NCBI GenBank assembly: GCA_045531435.1
Contig: JAZSDZ010000025.1
Coordinates: 1 to 46,002, forward strand
From: Fimenecus sp045531435
Lineage (GTDB): Bacteria; Bacillota; Clostridia; Oscillospirales; Acutalibacteraceae
Length of the DNA stretch: 46,002 nucleotides
Direction: 5' to 3'
In this document: positions 1 to 6,949 of the stretch, in pieces
How positions within the stretch are numbered: position 1 is the stretch's first letter
How the letters are laid out: the number at the start of each line of letters is the position of its first letter
The notes under the pieces: generated by a model
What the model saw: only the letters and a program-made list of their open reading frames with translations
What the model was told of the DNA's origin: nothing
The model's database searches: none
Made by a program: the position numbers and the translations under genes

Positions 1-25
1 GTAGGGCGGGGTCTTGACCCCGCCG
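1..25. repeat. Short GC-rich palindromic repeat, copy 1
   Basis: GTAGGGCGGGG, then a tiny loop, then CCCCGCCG. The arms GGCGGGGTC (5-13) and GACCCCGCC (16-24) pair perfectly and are followed by GTTTTG, so it could also end a plus-strand transcript entering from outside the window. A closely similar element lies at 25271-25295 (about 22 of 25 bases the same) and a degenerate relative at 25704-25728. It is far more GC-rich than its surroundings. Confidence 0.6.
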
Positions 26-36
26 TTTTGCAACAA

Positions 37-71
37 AAAGGCTCTAAATCCGTGAAGGATTTAGAGCCTTT
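37..71 (-). terminator. Rho-independent terminator of the 72-371/ylbJ operon
   Basis: The arms at 37-51 and 57-71 pair perfectly over 15 bp around a 5-base loop. Read on the minus strand, the hairpin starts right after the stop codon of the cysteine protein gene and runs into a T-rich tail. Confidence 0.85.
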
Positions 72-371
72 CTATTCTTCTGTTTGTTCAACATCCAATG
101 AAAAATCTGCTTCACTGACTGTTAATGGTAAACTACTTTCATTTTCATTCTCAACATCTAATGAAAAATCATTTTCCTCAAATTTCATAATGGGTTTCGG
201 TCTTTTTGGTTGCCTTTTTAAAGGGTCGTACTTGAATTTCTTACACGAATAATCAATATCAACAAGTCCGGCTTTGCGACATAATATGGATTCTTTATTA
301 GGAGCAAGTCTGCCGTGCACACAATATGAGCAGGAGGCAGCAATGTCTTTTTTACCAAATAACTTTTTCAT
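72..371 (-). CDS. Small conserved protein with four cysteines, next to ylbJ
   Basis: This is a 99-residue protein of unknown function. The N-terminal half carries CSYC, then a third cysteine in LCRKAG and a fourth in YSCKKF, a spacing that suggests a small metal-binding fold. The C-terminal half is acidic and holds two copies of FSLDVE about 20 residues apart. The reading frame is open to 416, but I chose the ATG at 371 because AGGTGATT sits just ahead of it and the conserved-looking part begins there. It starts 20 bases after the ylbJ stop and is followed at once by a terminator, so it is probably cotranscribed with ylbJ. Zinc binding and a sporulation role are inferences from the cysteines and the neighbour. 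Confidence 0.7.
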   Translation of the reverse strand: MKKLFGKKDIAASCSYCVHGRLAPNKESILCRKAGLVDIDYSCKKFKYDPLKRQPKRPKPIMKFEENDFSLDVENENESSLPLTVSEADFSLDVEQTEE

Positions 372-390
372 ATAATCACCTGAATTCATT

Positions 391-1449
391 TTAACATATT
401 TTTTTCTTTCTATCAATATCCAATATCATAATAATACACATAAATAATACAACAAAAAATGCAGGAACAGAAGATGAAAAGGAAAAAGAAGTAGGAGCCT
501 TGTCGAAATTTGAAAATACTTCAATCTGAACAGGAAAGAATACAAGCAAAAGCTGTGTGATGATTGCAGATAAAAGGCCATTAAGAATTCTGCTTATAAA
601 AAAATAAATGTATTTCAGTCCGGTCTTTTTAAGATAAGGCATCACCTGAAAATGAACACAAAAACCACCAAAACCAATTATCCCAGATATAACATAGAGG
701 GAAAATTTGCCCGATAATATTGCACATCCTTTTGTAACCTCAATTAAGGATGTAATAATTATATAAGTTTTTTCATTTAGATTTAAAACACCGATACAAC
801 TTATTACTGAACTGAAAAGAATTACCCATGAACTGATATTGAGTATAGCCTGTAATGAGTCACTGACTGCAACTGAAAGTGACGAAAGTGGCAAGGGAAC
901 TTCTCTTTTTTCATATGTAATAACATCATTTTTATCAGCAACAATTGATGAAATAACACCTGAAATCAACGAAGAAATACATAGGGAAGTATATATAATA
1001 GCTCCTGCTTTTGTACTGTTCAGCATATTAAGTCCAACGGCAGTAATCGTAAAAGCAGGACCACCGTTCATACAGAACAGACACAGCCGTTGTGCCTGTT
1101 CTATTGTTATTTTTTCACTTGTGTATAAGTCGTTTGTCATCTTTATACCTATTGGAAAACCGCCTATCATAGACATAAAAATAACAGAAACTGCACTTGC
1201 AGGTTGTCTTAAAAGAACTTTTATGGGGTAAGAAAAAAACTTATAAAAAGGGGACAGGATATCTGATTTTACAATGTATGTTGAAAGTGTCATAAATGGA
1301 AACAATGAAGGAACAATCGTATATAAACAGATTTCAATGCCATTAATAACACCATTTTTTACTGCTATAGGATATCGGAACAGAGCCGACAGACATAATA
1401 GGAGAATTATGAGTGATAAATATTCTTTTTTGAATTTTATAACAGCCAT
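391..1449 (-). CDS. ylbJ: Sporulation integral membrane protein YlbJ (SpoVV-like)
   Basis: The 352-residue, strongly hydrophobic protein has about eight or more membrane segments and the Gly-rich stretches of the YlbJ/nucleoside-recognition (Gate) family, such as GGFPIGIKMTNDLY near residue 95 and FCMNGGPAFT near 125. In Bacillus subtilis the homologue SpoVV is made in the mother cell and is needed to move dipicolinic acid across the outer forespore membrane. That role is carried over by homology. The start ATG has GGGGATG upstream on the minus strand. The gene is divergent from yqfC, another mother-cell sporulation gene. It is somewhat shorter than the Bacillus protein, as is usual in Clostridia. 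Confidence 0.85.
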   Translation of the reverse strand: MAVIKFKKEYLSLIILLLCLSALFRYPIAVKNGVINGIEICLYTIVPSLFPFMTLSTYIVKSDILSPFYKFFSYPIKVLLRQPASAVSVIFMSMIGGFPIGIKMTNDLYTSEKITIEQAQRLCLFCMNGGPAFTITAVGLNMLNSTKAGAIIYTSLCISSLISGVISSIVADKNDVITYEKREVPLPLSSLSVAVSDSLQAILNISSWVILFSSVISCIGVLNLNEKTYIIITSLIEVTKGCAILSGKFSLYVISGIIGFGGFCVHFQVMPYLKKTGLKYIYFFISRILNGLLSAIITQLLLVFFPVQIEVFSNFDKAPTSFSFSSSVPAFFVVLFMCIIMILDIDRKKKIC

Positions 1450-1492
1450 AAAGTCACATCCCCATAAAATATATTAAAAAAATTACTTATTA

Positions 1493-1523
1493 ATGAAATT
1501 ATTTTAGGTCTTATTCATATAAT
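1493..1523 (+). promoter_or_regulatory. Possible sigma-E-type promoter of yqfC-yqfD
   Basis: CATATAAT at 1516-1523 resembles the sigma-E -10 element (CATACAAT-like). A weak TGAAATT-like -35 lies about 15 bases upstream. yqfC and yqfD belong to the sigma-E regulon in Bacillus, which fits, but the -35 match is poor. Confidence 0.3.
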
Positions 1524-1542
1524 TTTATGCGAGGTGTAAAGA

Positions 1543-1812
1543 ATGGCACGAAGAAAAAGAGAGAAAAATCAACTGAAAAACAAGGTTTTATCAGATATGT
1601 TTGTTGATGAGCCACGAATTGAAATGGTTGGAAATCGCGAAATCGTTGTTGATGGATGCAAAGGTGTTGTGGAATATACGGAGAATAACATTAAACTAAG
1701 TCTTGGAGAGAGCGTTTTGTCCTTATCTGGCAATAACCTTGTTATCAGGTCTTTTGACAATGATGTTGCAATAATAATTGGTCAGATTTGTGATATTGAT
1801 TTTACGGTTTAG
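1543..1812 (+). CDS. yqfC: Sporulation protein YqfC
   Basis: An 89-residue protein of the YqfC/YabP family, small proteins made in the mother cell during sporulation. The N-terminus is basic (MARRKREKNQ). The rest is the beta-rich YabP/YqfC domain with RIEMVGNREIVVDGCKGVVEY and an IIGQICDIDF-type end. The length matches the family. The start ATG has a GCGAGGTG ribosome site about 10 bases upstream. yqfD begins 8 bases after its stop, the conserved yqfC-yqfD pair. The biochemical role is not known in any species; by homology it is a sporulation factor. Confidence 0.88.
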   Translation: MARRKREKNQLKNKVLSDMFVDEPRIEMVGNREIVVDGCKGVVEYTENNIKLSLGESVLSLSGNNLVIRSFDNDVAIIIGQICDIDFTV

Positions 1813-1819
1813 GTGAATT

Positions 1820-2989
1820 ATGTTTATAATAAGAATAATAAGATATCTGTTAGGATATGTGAATTTTAGGGCATTCGGTGGCTTTTCTGACCGATTTTTA
1901 AACCTTTGTACCCGTGATGGTATTCCGTTATGGAATATTAAAAATGTTAAGGGAAATATTTCTGCTTCAACTACAATTGATGGTTATATCTCTATTCGTA
2001 ATTCTGCAAAAAAATCAGGAATGAAGCTTAAGGTTTTAGAGAAAAAAGGCCTGATTTTTTTCTTGAAAGAGCACAAAAAAAGAATGGGGATTTTTATAGG
2101 CTTTTTAATTTTCATATGTATTACAACAGTATTAAGTCAATTTATATGGAGTGTTTCACTTGTGGGAAACATAGCGATTGAACAAGAAATTCTTTTGAAT
2201 GCCTTTGCAAAATATGGTGTAAAAGTAGGAGCACCTATAAGTGTATTGGATGACAATGAAATTGCAGAAAATGTTATGCGCGAAATGGAAGATTTATCCT
2301 GGGCATCAGTAAACAGAAAAGGCACTTCAGTTGTAATTGAAGTGCGAGAAAAAACAAAAGCACCCGAAGAATATGAAGATGATATTCCGACAAATCTTAT
2401 TGCGAGTGAAGACGGTGTGATTCTCAGTATAGATTCATTGTATGGAATTGAAGAAATCAAAATTGGCTCTGCTGTGACAAAAGGTGACTTGCTTATAAGT
2501 GGAATAATACCTCACGCAGACGGAAAAGAAACCTTTGTCCACGCTGACGGATATGTTAAAGCATTAGTAAAACATAAAAAGACGTTTTATGAAAATGATA
2601 TATATACATACAATTTGATTAATGAAAAAACAAGAAATTGTATTTTCTTTTTTGGATTAAAAATTCCTTTTGCTGCAAAAGTTGGTGACAGTTTCTTTAC
2701 AAGGCATAACTCATTTATAGAAGGTGAAAAAATACTCCTTCCGTTGGGAATAATAACTGAGTACAGTGCAGAATTTTCCCAGGAGCCTGTGTCAACAGGT
2801 AACGACATAAAAGAAAAAATAATGTTATTAAATAATGCTTGTTATGTCAAAGAAATTCTTGATTATTGCATAATCAAAGAGTCACATATAATAAAAAATG
2901 ATAATAATATTATCTTTTATGGTGACTGTGAGCAGGAAATTGGCAAATTACAGGAAATTTATGTTAAAAAATATGGTGACAACACATAA
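1820..2989 (+). CDS. yqfD: Sporulation protein YqfD
   Basis: A 389-residue membrane protein of the YqfD family (stage IV sporulation). It has a short N-terminal domain, one clear membrane helix at about residues 90-110, and a long extracytoplasmic part with a POTRA-like section (LLNAFAKYGVKVG) and beta-rich regions. Length and order match family members. It follows yqfC and precedes phoH, which is the usual Clostridia order. Expression from the sigma-E-like signal ahead of yqfC is likely. Exact function is unknown in the family. Confidence 0.87.
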   Translation: MFIIRIIRYLLGYVNFRAFGGFSDRFLNLCTRDGIPLWNIKNVKGNISASTTIDGYISIRNSAKKSGMKLKVLEKKGLIFFLKEHKKRMGIFIGFLIFICITTVLSQFIWSVSLVGNIAIEQEILLNAFAKYGVKVGAPISVLDDNEIAENVMREMEDLSWASVNRKGTSVVIEVREKTKAPEEYEDDIPTNLIASEDGVILSIDSLYGIEEIKIGSAVTKGDLLISGIIPHADGKETFVHADGYVKALVKHKKTFYENDIYTYNLINEKTRNCIFFFGLKIPFAAKVGDSFFTRHNSFIEGEKILLPLGIITEYSAEFSQEPVSTGNDIKEKIMLLNNACYVKEILDYCIIKESHIIKNDNNIIFYGDCEQEIGKLQEIYVKKYGDNT

Positions 2990-3004
2990 AAAATATGCTA
3001 AAAT
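2976..3004 (+). promoter_or_regulatory. Putative sigma-A promoter for phoH
   Basis: GTGACA at 2976-2981, a 17-base spacer, then TAAAAT at 2999-3004, preceded by TGC (extended -10). It lies at the end of yqfD and would separate housekeeping expression of phoH-ybeY-dgkA-era from the sporulation genes upstream. Confidence 0.45.
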
Positions 3005-3044
3005 ATATTAAATATATACTATTTTTGTAAGTAGGTGAGGTAAG

Positions 3045-4007
3045 TTGTTTGAACAAGTCATAAATGTTGACAGAATGGAACAAACTGTCAGTCTGTTCGG
3101 CAGCTTTGACGAAAATATAAGATTGATTGAATCACAGTACAATGTAAAAGTAGTCAGCCGTGGTTCGGAAATAAAAGTCAACGGGGATGTTGAAAATGTT
3201 TCAAAGGCAGTAAGGGCAATTAACGGATTGTTGATGCTCATTAACCGTGGTGAGGCATTGTCCGAACAAAATGTACGATATGTACTTTCCCTCGTAAATG
3301 AGGGTAGTGAGGACAAGCTTTGTGAAATGACAGGTGACTGTGTCTGCATAACTGCAAAGGGTAAACCTATCAAGCCTAAAACTCTCGGACAAAAGAAGTA
3401 TATTGAGTGCATAAAAAATAATACAATAACACTTGGTGCAGGACCTGCAGGTACAGGTAAAACATACCTTGCCGTAGCTATGGCTGTAAACGCCTTCCGT
3501 GCAAAAGAGATTAATCGAATAATTCTCACTCGTCCTGCAGTTGAAGCTGGTGAAAAGCTTGGCTTCCTGCCGGGTGATTTGCAACAGAAGGTTGACCCAT
3601 ATCTCCGCCCGTTATATGATGCTCTTTTCGATATGCTTGGTGCAGAAAGCTTTCAGCGTTATCAGGAAAGAGGCAGTATCGAGGTAGCACCACTTGCTTA
3701 TATGCGTGGACGAACACTTGACGACAGTTTTATTATTCTTGACGAAGCACAGAATACAACAAGAGAACAGATGAAAATGTTCCTTACTCGTCTTGGATTT
3801 AATTCTAAAATTGTTGTGACAGGTGATATTACTCAGATTGACTTGCCTGACGGTAAAAAATCAGGACTTGTGGAGGCTATGAAAATCCTTAAAGGGATTG
3901 ATGATATAGCAATAAATGTTTTTACAGAAAAGGATGTTGTAAGACATCGTCTTGTTCAGGATATTATTAAAGCATACGAGAAAAATGAAATGAGGAAGAG
4001 CAAATGA
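3045..4007 (+). CDS. phoH: PhoH family ATPase (PhoL/YbeZ type)
   Basis: A 320-residue protein with an N-terminal KH-like section (residues 1-100) and a PhoH P-loop ATPase domain. Walker A is GPAGTGKT at 133-140 and Walker B is IILDEAQN at 230-237. The family is linked to RNA metabolism and works with the endoribonuclease YbeY, encoded next. The start is a TTG at 3045 chosen because TAGGTGAGG lies 4 bases upstream and the following residues (FEQ...SLFGSFDENIRLIE) match the usual N-terminus. The stop overlaps the ybeY start by 4 bases, so the two are translationally coupled. Confidence 0.93.
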   Translation: MFEQVINVDRMEQTVSLFGSFDENIRLIESQYNVKVVSRGSEIKVNGDVENVSKAVRAINGLLMLINRGEALSEQNVRYVLSLVNEGSEDKLCEMTGDCVCITAKGKPIKPKTLGQKKYIECIKNNTITLGAGPAGTGKTYLAVAMAVNAFRAKEINRIILTRPAVEAGEKLGFLPGDLQQKVDPYLRPLYDALFDMLGAESFQRYQERGSIEVAPLAYMRGRTLDDSFIILDEAQNTTREQMKMFLTRLGFNSKIVVTGDITQIDLPDGKKSGLVEAMKILKGIDDIAINVFTEKDVVRHRLVQDIIKAYEKNEMRKSK

Positions 4008-4510
4008 ACGAGAAATTAAGAGTTATAATTGATAACAAACAGAATGTGATGAAAATTCCAACGGGTGTCAGAATGCTTATCCGTCGTTGTTGTAAGGCTG
4101 TGCTTGTTCACGAGGGGTTTACAGATTTAGCTGAAATCAGCGTTTCAATAGTTGATGATGAAATGATTCACGAGCTTAATCTCAAGCATCGCGGAATGGA
4201 TAAGAGTACGGATGTGCTTTCTTTTCCTATGGGTGAAAATGGTGAGTTTGATGTGAATCTTGACACAGGTGCAAAGGTGCTTGGTGATATTATCATTTCA
4301 ATTGAACACGCCTATGACCAGGCTGAAAAGTATGGCCATTCTTTACAGCGTGAAATCGGCTTCTTAACAGTTCATTCACTTCTTCATCTTTTAGGTTATG
4401 ACCATGAAAATGGTGGACTTGAAGCCGTACAGATGCGAGAAAAAGAAGAGGCAGTACTTACAAATATTGGTCTTAAGCGTAATGGAAGTTATTATTTTGA
4501 TGAAGAATAA
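4004..4510 (+). CDS. ybeY: Endoribonuclease YbeY (rRNA maturation factor)
   Basis: A 168-residue metal-dependent RNase that takes part in 16S rRNA 3'-end maturation and ribosome quality control. The zinc motif HSLLHLLGYDH gives H124, H128 and H134, all present. The upstream STDVLSFP signature is present near residue 68. It overlaps phoH by ATGA and is followed 16 bases later by the undecaprenol kinase gene, the standard phoH-ybeY-dgkA-era order. Confidence 0.95.
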   Translation: MNEKLRVIIDNKQNVMKIPTGVRMLIRRCCKAVLVHEGFTDLAEISVSIVDDEMIHELNLKHRGMDKSTDVLSFPMGENGEFDVNLDTGAKVLGDIIISIEHAYDQAEKYGHSLQREIGFLTVHSLLHLLGYDHENGGLEAVQMREKEEAVLTNIGLKRNGSYYFDEE

Positions 4511-4526
4511 ATAGGAAGGTTTTATC

Positions 4527-4991
4527 GTGAAAAATCTCATTAAGAGTTTTGGATATGCCTTCAGAGGTATATTTACAGCACTTACAAAAGAACGAAATAT
4601 GAGAATACATATTGTCTGTATGATTTATATGTTCTTTTTCCTTTTCGCTTTTGACTTTTTTGAAATAAGCAGAACTGACCTTGCGATTCTGTTTGTTTCC
4701 TGTGGGTGTGTTGTTGGTGCAGAACTTATTAACACAGCCATTGAGGCAGTAGTCGATTTGCACGGGAAAGAGCATACAGAACAGGGTAGGACTGCAAAAG
4801 ATTGTGCAGCAGGTGCAGTGCTCATTTTTGCAATATTTTCCGTTCTTTGCGGTATAGCAATTATGTATCAGCCAACTGCATTTGAACTATTATTTAAATA
4901 TTTTTTATCCAATCCGATTGCAATAGTTTTATTTGTTATTTCGGTAATAATTTTCACAATATTTATATTTAAAGGTAAGAAAAATAAATGA
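4527..4991 (+). CDS. dgkA: Diacylglycerol kinase family protein (probable undecaprenol kinase)
   Basis: A 154-residue membrane protein of the DgkA family. The family core is visible: SFGYAFRGIFTAL and ERNMRIH at the N-terminus, then AELINTAIEAVVDL at about residues 73-86, which binds ATP and metal. In Gram-positive bacteria the family mainly phosphorylates undecaprenol for cell-wall lipid recycling. An extra hydrophobic segment at the C-terminus makes it longer than the usual 120-130 residues. The start is GTG, set by AGGAAGGT 6 bases upstream. It overlaps era by 4 bases. The cdd gene that often lies between dgkA and era is absent. Confidence 0.9.
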   Translation: MKNLIKSFGYAFRGIFTALTKERNMRIHIVCMIYMFFFLFAFDFFEISRTDLAILFVSCGCVVGAELINTAIEAVVDLHGKEHTEQGRTAKDCAAGAVLIFAIFSVLCGIAIMYQPTAFELLFKYFLSNPIAIVLFVISVIIFTIFIFKGKKNK

Positions 4992-5881
4992 ATACTTCAA
5001 AAACAGCTTTTATAGCAATTATAGGAAAAGCCAATGTCGGCAAATCTTCAATTCTTAATAAACTTTTAGGAACAAAAATTGCAATTGTTTCTTCAAAGCC
5101 ACAGACAACACGAACACGAATTATGGGTGTCCTTACAACTGACGATAACATTCAGCTTGTTTTTACAGATACACCCGGTTTTCATAAGCCAAAAACAAAA
5201 CTTGGTGAAAAAATGGTAAAGGCAGTAAGCGACAGTATTGATGGTGTTGATGCATGTCTTTTTGTTGTTGAGCCTGAAGGTGACTTGAATCCTGCCGAAC
5301 TTGAACTTATCCAAAAAATCAAAAAGGGAAAGAATCCTGCAATTCTTGCAATAAATAAGATTGATACAGTTAAGGAAAAGGAAAATCTTGTTCATCGTAT
5401 TTCTGAAATGACTGAGCATTATAATTTTGATGCTATTGTTCCTGTGTCAGCACAGACAGGATACGGAATTGATGCTCTTTTAGATGAACTTAAGAAACTT
5501 GCATTTGAGTCTGAACATTTCTTCCCTGATGACACACTTACTGACCAACCTGAAAGAGTGTTGGCAGGTGAAATTATCCGTGAAAAAATGCTTCGATTAC
5601 TTGATAAGGAAATCCCACATGGAACTGCAGTAAGTATTGAAAAAATGCGTGAACGTAGTGACGGAATAATGGATGTCGAAGCGACAATTTACTGTGAACG
5701 CGATAGCCATAAGGGTATTATTATCGGCAAAGGTGGCAATATGCTAAAAAAAATAAGCACTTATGCCCGTCAGGATATGGAAAACTTTTTTGCTTGCAAA
5801 ATCAATCTTCAATGTTGGGTAAAAGTAAAAGAAGGTTGGAGAAACAGAGAGGGTCTTATTCATAATTTCGGATTAGATTAA
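4988..5881 (+). CDS. era: GTPase Era
   Basis: A 297-residue ribosome-assembly GTPase that binds the 3' end of 16S rRNA. G1 is GKANVGKS (13-20), G3 DTPG (61-64) and G4 NKID (123-126). The C-terminal KH domain is recognised by IIIGKGGNMLKKI. The length is the family norm. The start overlaps the dgkA stop (ATGA), so era is coupled to the phoH-ybeY-dgkA unit, which together handles 16S rRNA maturation and lipid recycling. Confidence 0.96.
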   Translation: MNTSKTAFIAIIGKANVGKSSILNKLLGTKIAIVSSKPQTTRTRIMGVLTTDDNIQLVFTDTPGFHKPKTKLGEKMVKAVSDSIDGVDACLFVVEPEGDLNPAELELIQKIKKGKNPAILAINKIDTVKEKENLVHRISEMTEHYNFDAIVPVSAQTGYGIDALLDELKKLAFESEHFFPDDTLTDQPERVLAGEIIREKMLRLLDKEIPHGTAVSIEKMRERSDGIMDVEATIYCERDSHKGIIIGKGGNMLKKISTYARQDMENFFACKINLQCWVKVKEGWRNREGLIHNFGLD

Positions 5882-5956
5882 TTTACCAAATCTTTTTATT
5901 TTTACCACTCATATTTCATACTTTTCAAGCCAAATTACTAATGGTAGGTGATTAAC

Positions 5957-6124
5957 TTGGATAGTATGGCAATCTGGAGCAGATTTACAAAAACAGGAAA
6001 AGTAGAAGATTATCTGATGTACAAAAAATCATTGGAGAATAAAAAAAATTCTCAGATTGATGGAGAACTGGACTATGAGGACGAATACGGACGGTTTGAT
6101 ACTCAGGGAACAGAATATTGGTGA
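5957..6124 (+). CDS. YqzL-like small protein
   Basis: A short gene of 55 codons. The product begins MDSMAIWSRFTKTGKVEDYL and continues with MYKKSLENKK and an acidic tail ending in TEYW. The pattern aromatic-x-x-F-x-x-T/S-G-x-V/I-x-x-Y-L matches the YqzL family, whose gene sits just before recO in Bacillus and many Clostridia. The start is TTG at 5957, set by AGGTG six bases upstream; an ATG at codon 4 is the alternative. It overlaps the N-terminus of recO by about 50 bases in another frame, suggesting translational coupling. The family has no known function. Confidence 0.78.
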   Translation: MDSMAIWSRFTKTGKVEDYLMYKKSLENKKNSQIDGELDYEDEYGRFDTQGTEYW

Positions 6125-6812
6125 AAAAGACAAGCTCGTTACGGTGCTGACACGCCATAACGGGCTTGTACGTGCTTTTGTGAGAGGTGCAAAGTCTGTT
6201 AAAAATCGAAAAAACAGTTCAACGGGAATGTTTTGCTACTCAAAGATTTCCTTGTATAAAAACAAGGAAAGTTACATAATTGATGAGGCAGAGCCTATGG
6301 AGTTATTTTATTCACTCCGTACTGACCTTGAAAAACTTTCCCTTGCACAGTATTTTGCAGAAATTATTATGTCCGTTGTTCAGGAAGATGAACCTGCTGA
6401 AGAGTATTTAAGACTTATACTTAATTCACTTTATTTTCTTGCAAACGACAAAATGCCAAATGAACAGGTAAAAGCAATTACAGAGTTGCGTATTATGTGT
6501 ATTGCTGGTTTTATGCCTGATTTGTATGCTTGTGAGAGATGTGGTGAAGTGGAAACAAATACAATGTATTTTGATATTGAGGACGGTTTGATTTACTGTG
6601 AAAACTGTGTCCCTTCGGATTTGCTTTTCCCTCTTGATATAGGTCTTGTAAAGGCGTTACGACATATAGCACTTTCCGACTTTGAAAAAATATATTCCTT
6701 TAAAATGGAAGATTACGCATTACCTGATTTATCATATATTACAGAAAAGTATTTATTATCAAAATTACAAAGAAATTTCAAAACATTAGAATTCTATAAG
6801 GAAATAGTTTGA
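6075..6812 (+). CDS. recO: DNA repair protein RecO
   Basis: A 245-residue recombination mediator that helps load RecA with RecR and RecF. The N-terminal OB fold begins TDGLILREQNIGEKDKLVTVL, and the C-terminal part has the zinc pairs C153/C156 and C175/C178 typical of Gram-positive RecO. The frame is open from 6057 (TTG, then ATG at 6060). I chose the ATG at 6075 because TGGAG lies 8-9 bases upstream and the family usually starts just before the TDG/TEG motif. It follows era and the yqzL-like gene in the conserved order. Confidence 0.92.
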   Translation: MRTNTDGLILREQNIGEKDKLVTVLTRHNGLVRAFVRGAKSVKNRKNSSTGMFCYSKISLYKNKESYIIDEAEPMELFYSLRTDLEKLSLAQYFAEIIMSVVQEDEPAEEYLRLILNSLYFLANDKMPNEQVKAITELRIMCIAGFMPDLYACERCGEVETNTMYFDIEDGLIYCENCVPSDLLFPLDIGLVKALRHIALSDFEKIYSFKMEDYALPDLSYITEKYLLSKLQRNFKTLEFYKEIV

Positions 6813-6814
6813 GT

Positions 6815-6899
6815 AAAATCGCCCACAGCACATTTTCGCTTGTGACGGTGCAGCATAGTGCAGCACCACTCACTTTAAAATAGCACTGTGAACGATTTT
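6815..6899. repeat. Long imperfect inverted repeat between recO and mutS2
   Basis: An 85-base element that folds on itself. The outer arms AAAATCG (6815-6821) and CGATTTT (6893-6899) pair, then CACAG with CTGTG, and the core GGTGCAGCA with TGCAGCACC around a 3-base TAG loop with one A-A mismatch. Roughly three quarters of the positions can pair. It begins directly after the recO stop. There is no long T-run, only CGATTTTCC, so it is a weak terminator at best. It could be a miniature repeat element or an RNA-processing hairpin. Confidence 0.55.
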
Positions 6900-6949
6900 C
6901 CTTCAAACTTAAATAATATTTTGTCATAAATAAAGAAAGGGCATTATTT

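Noticed and set aside
4988..4991. Frameshift or lost cdd gene between dgkA and era
   Set aside because: dgkA and era overlap cleanly by ATGA and no remnant of a cytidine deaminase is visible; the gene is simply absent from this place.
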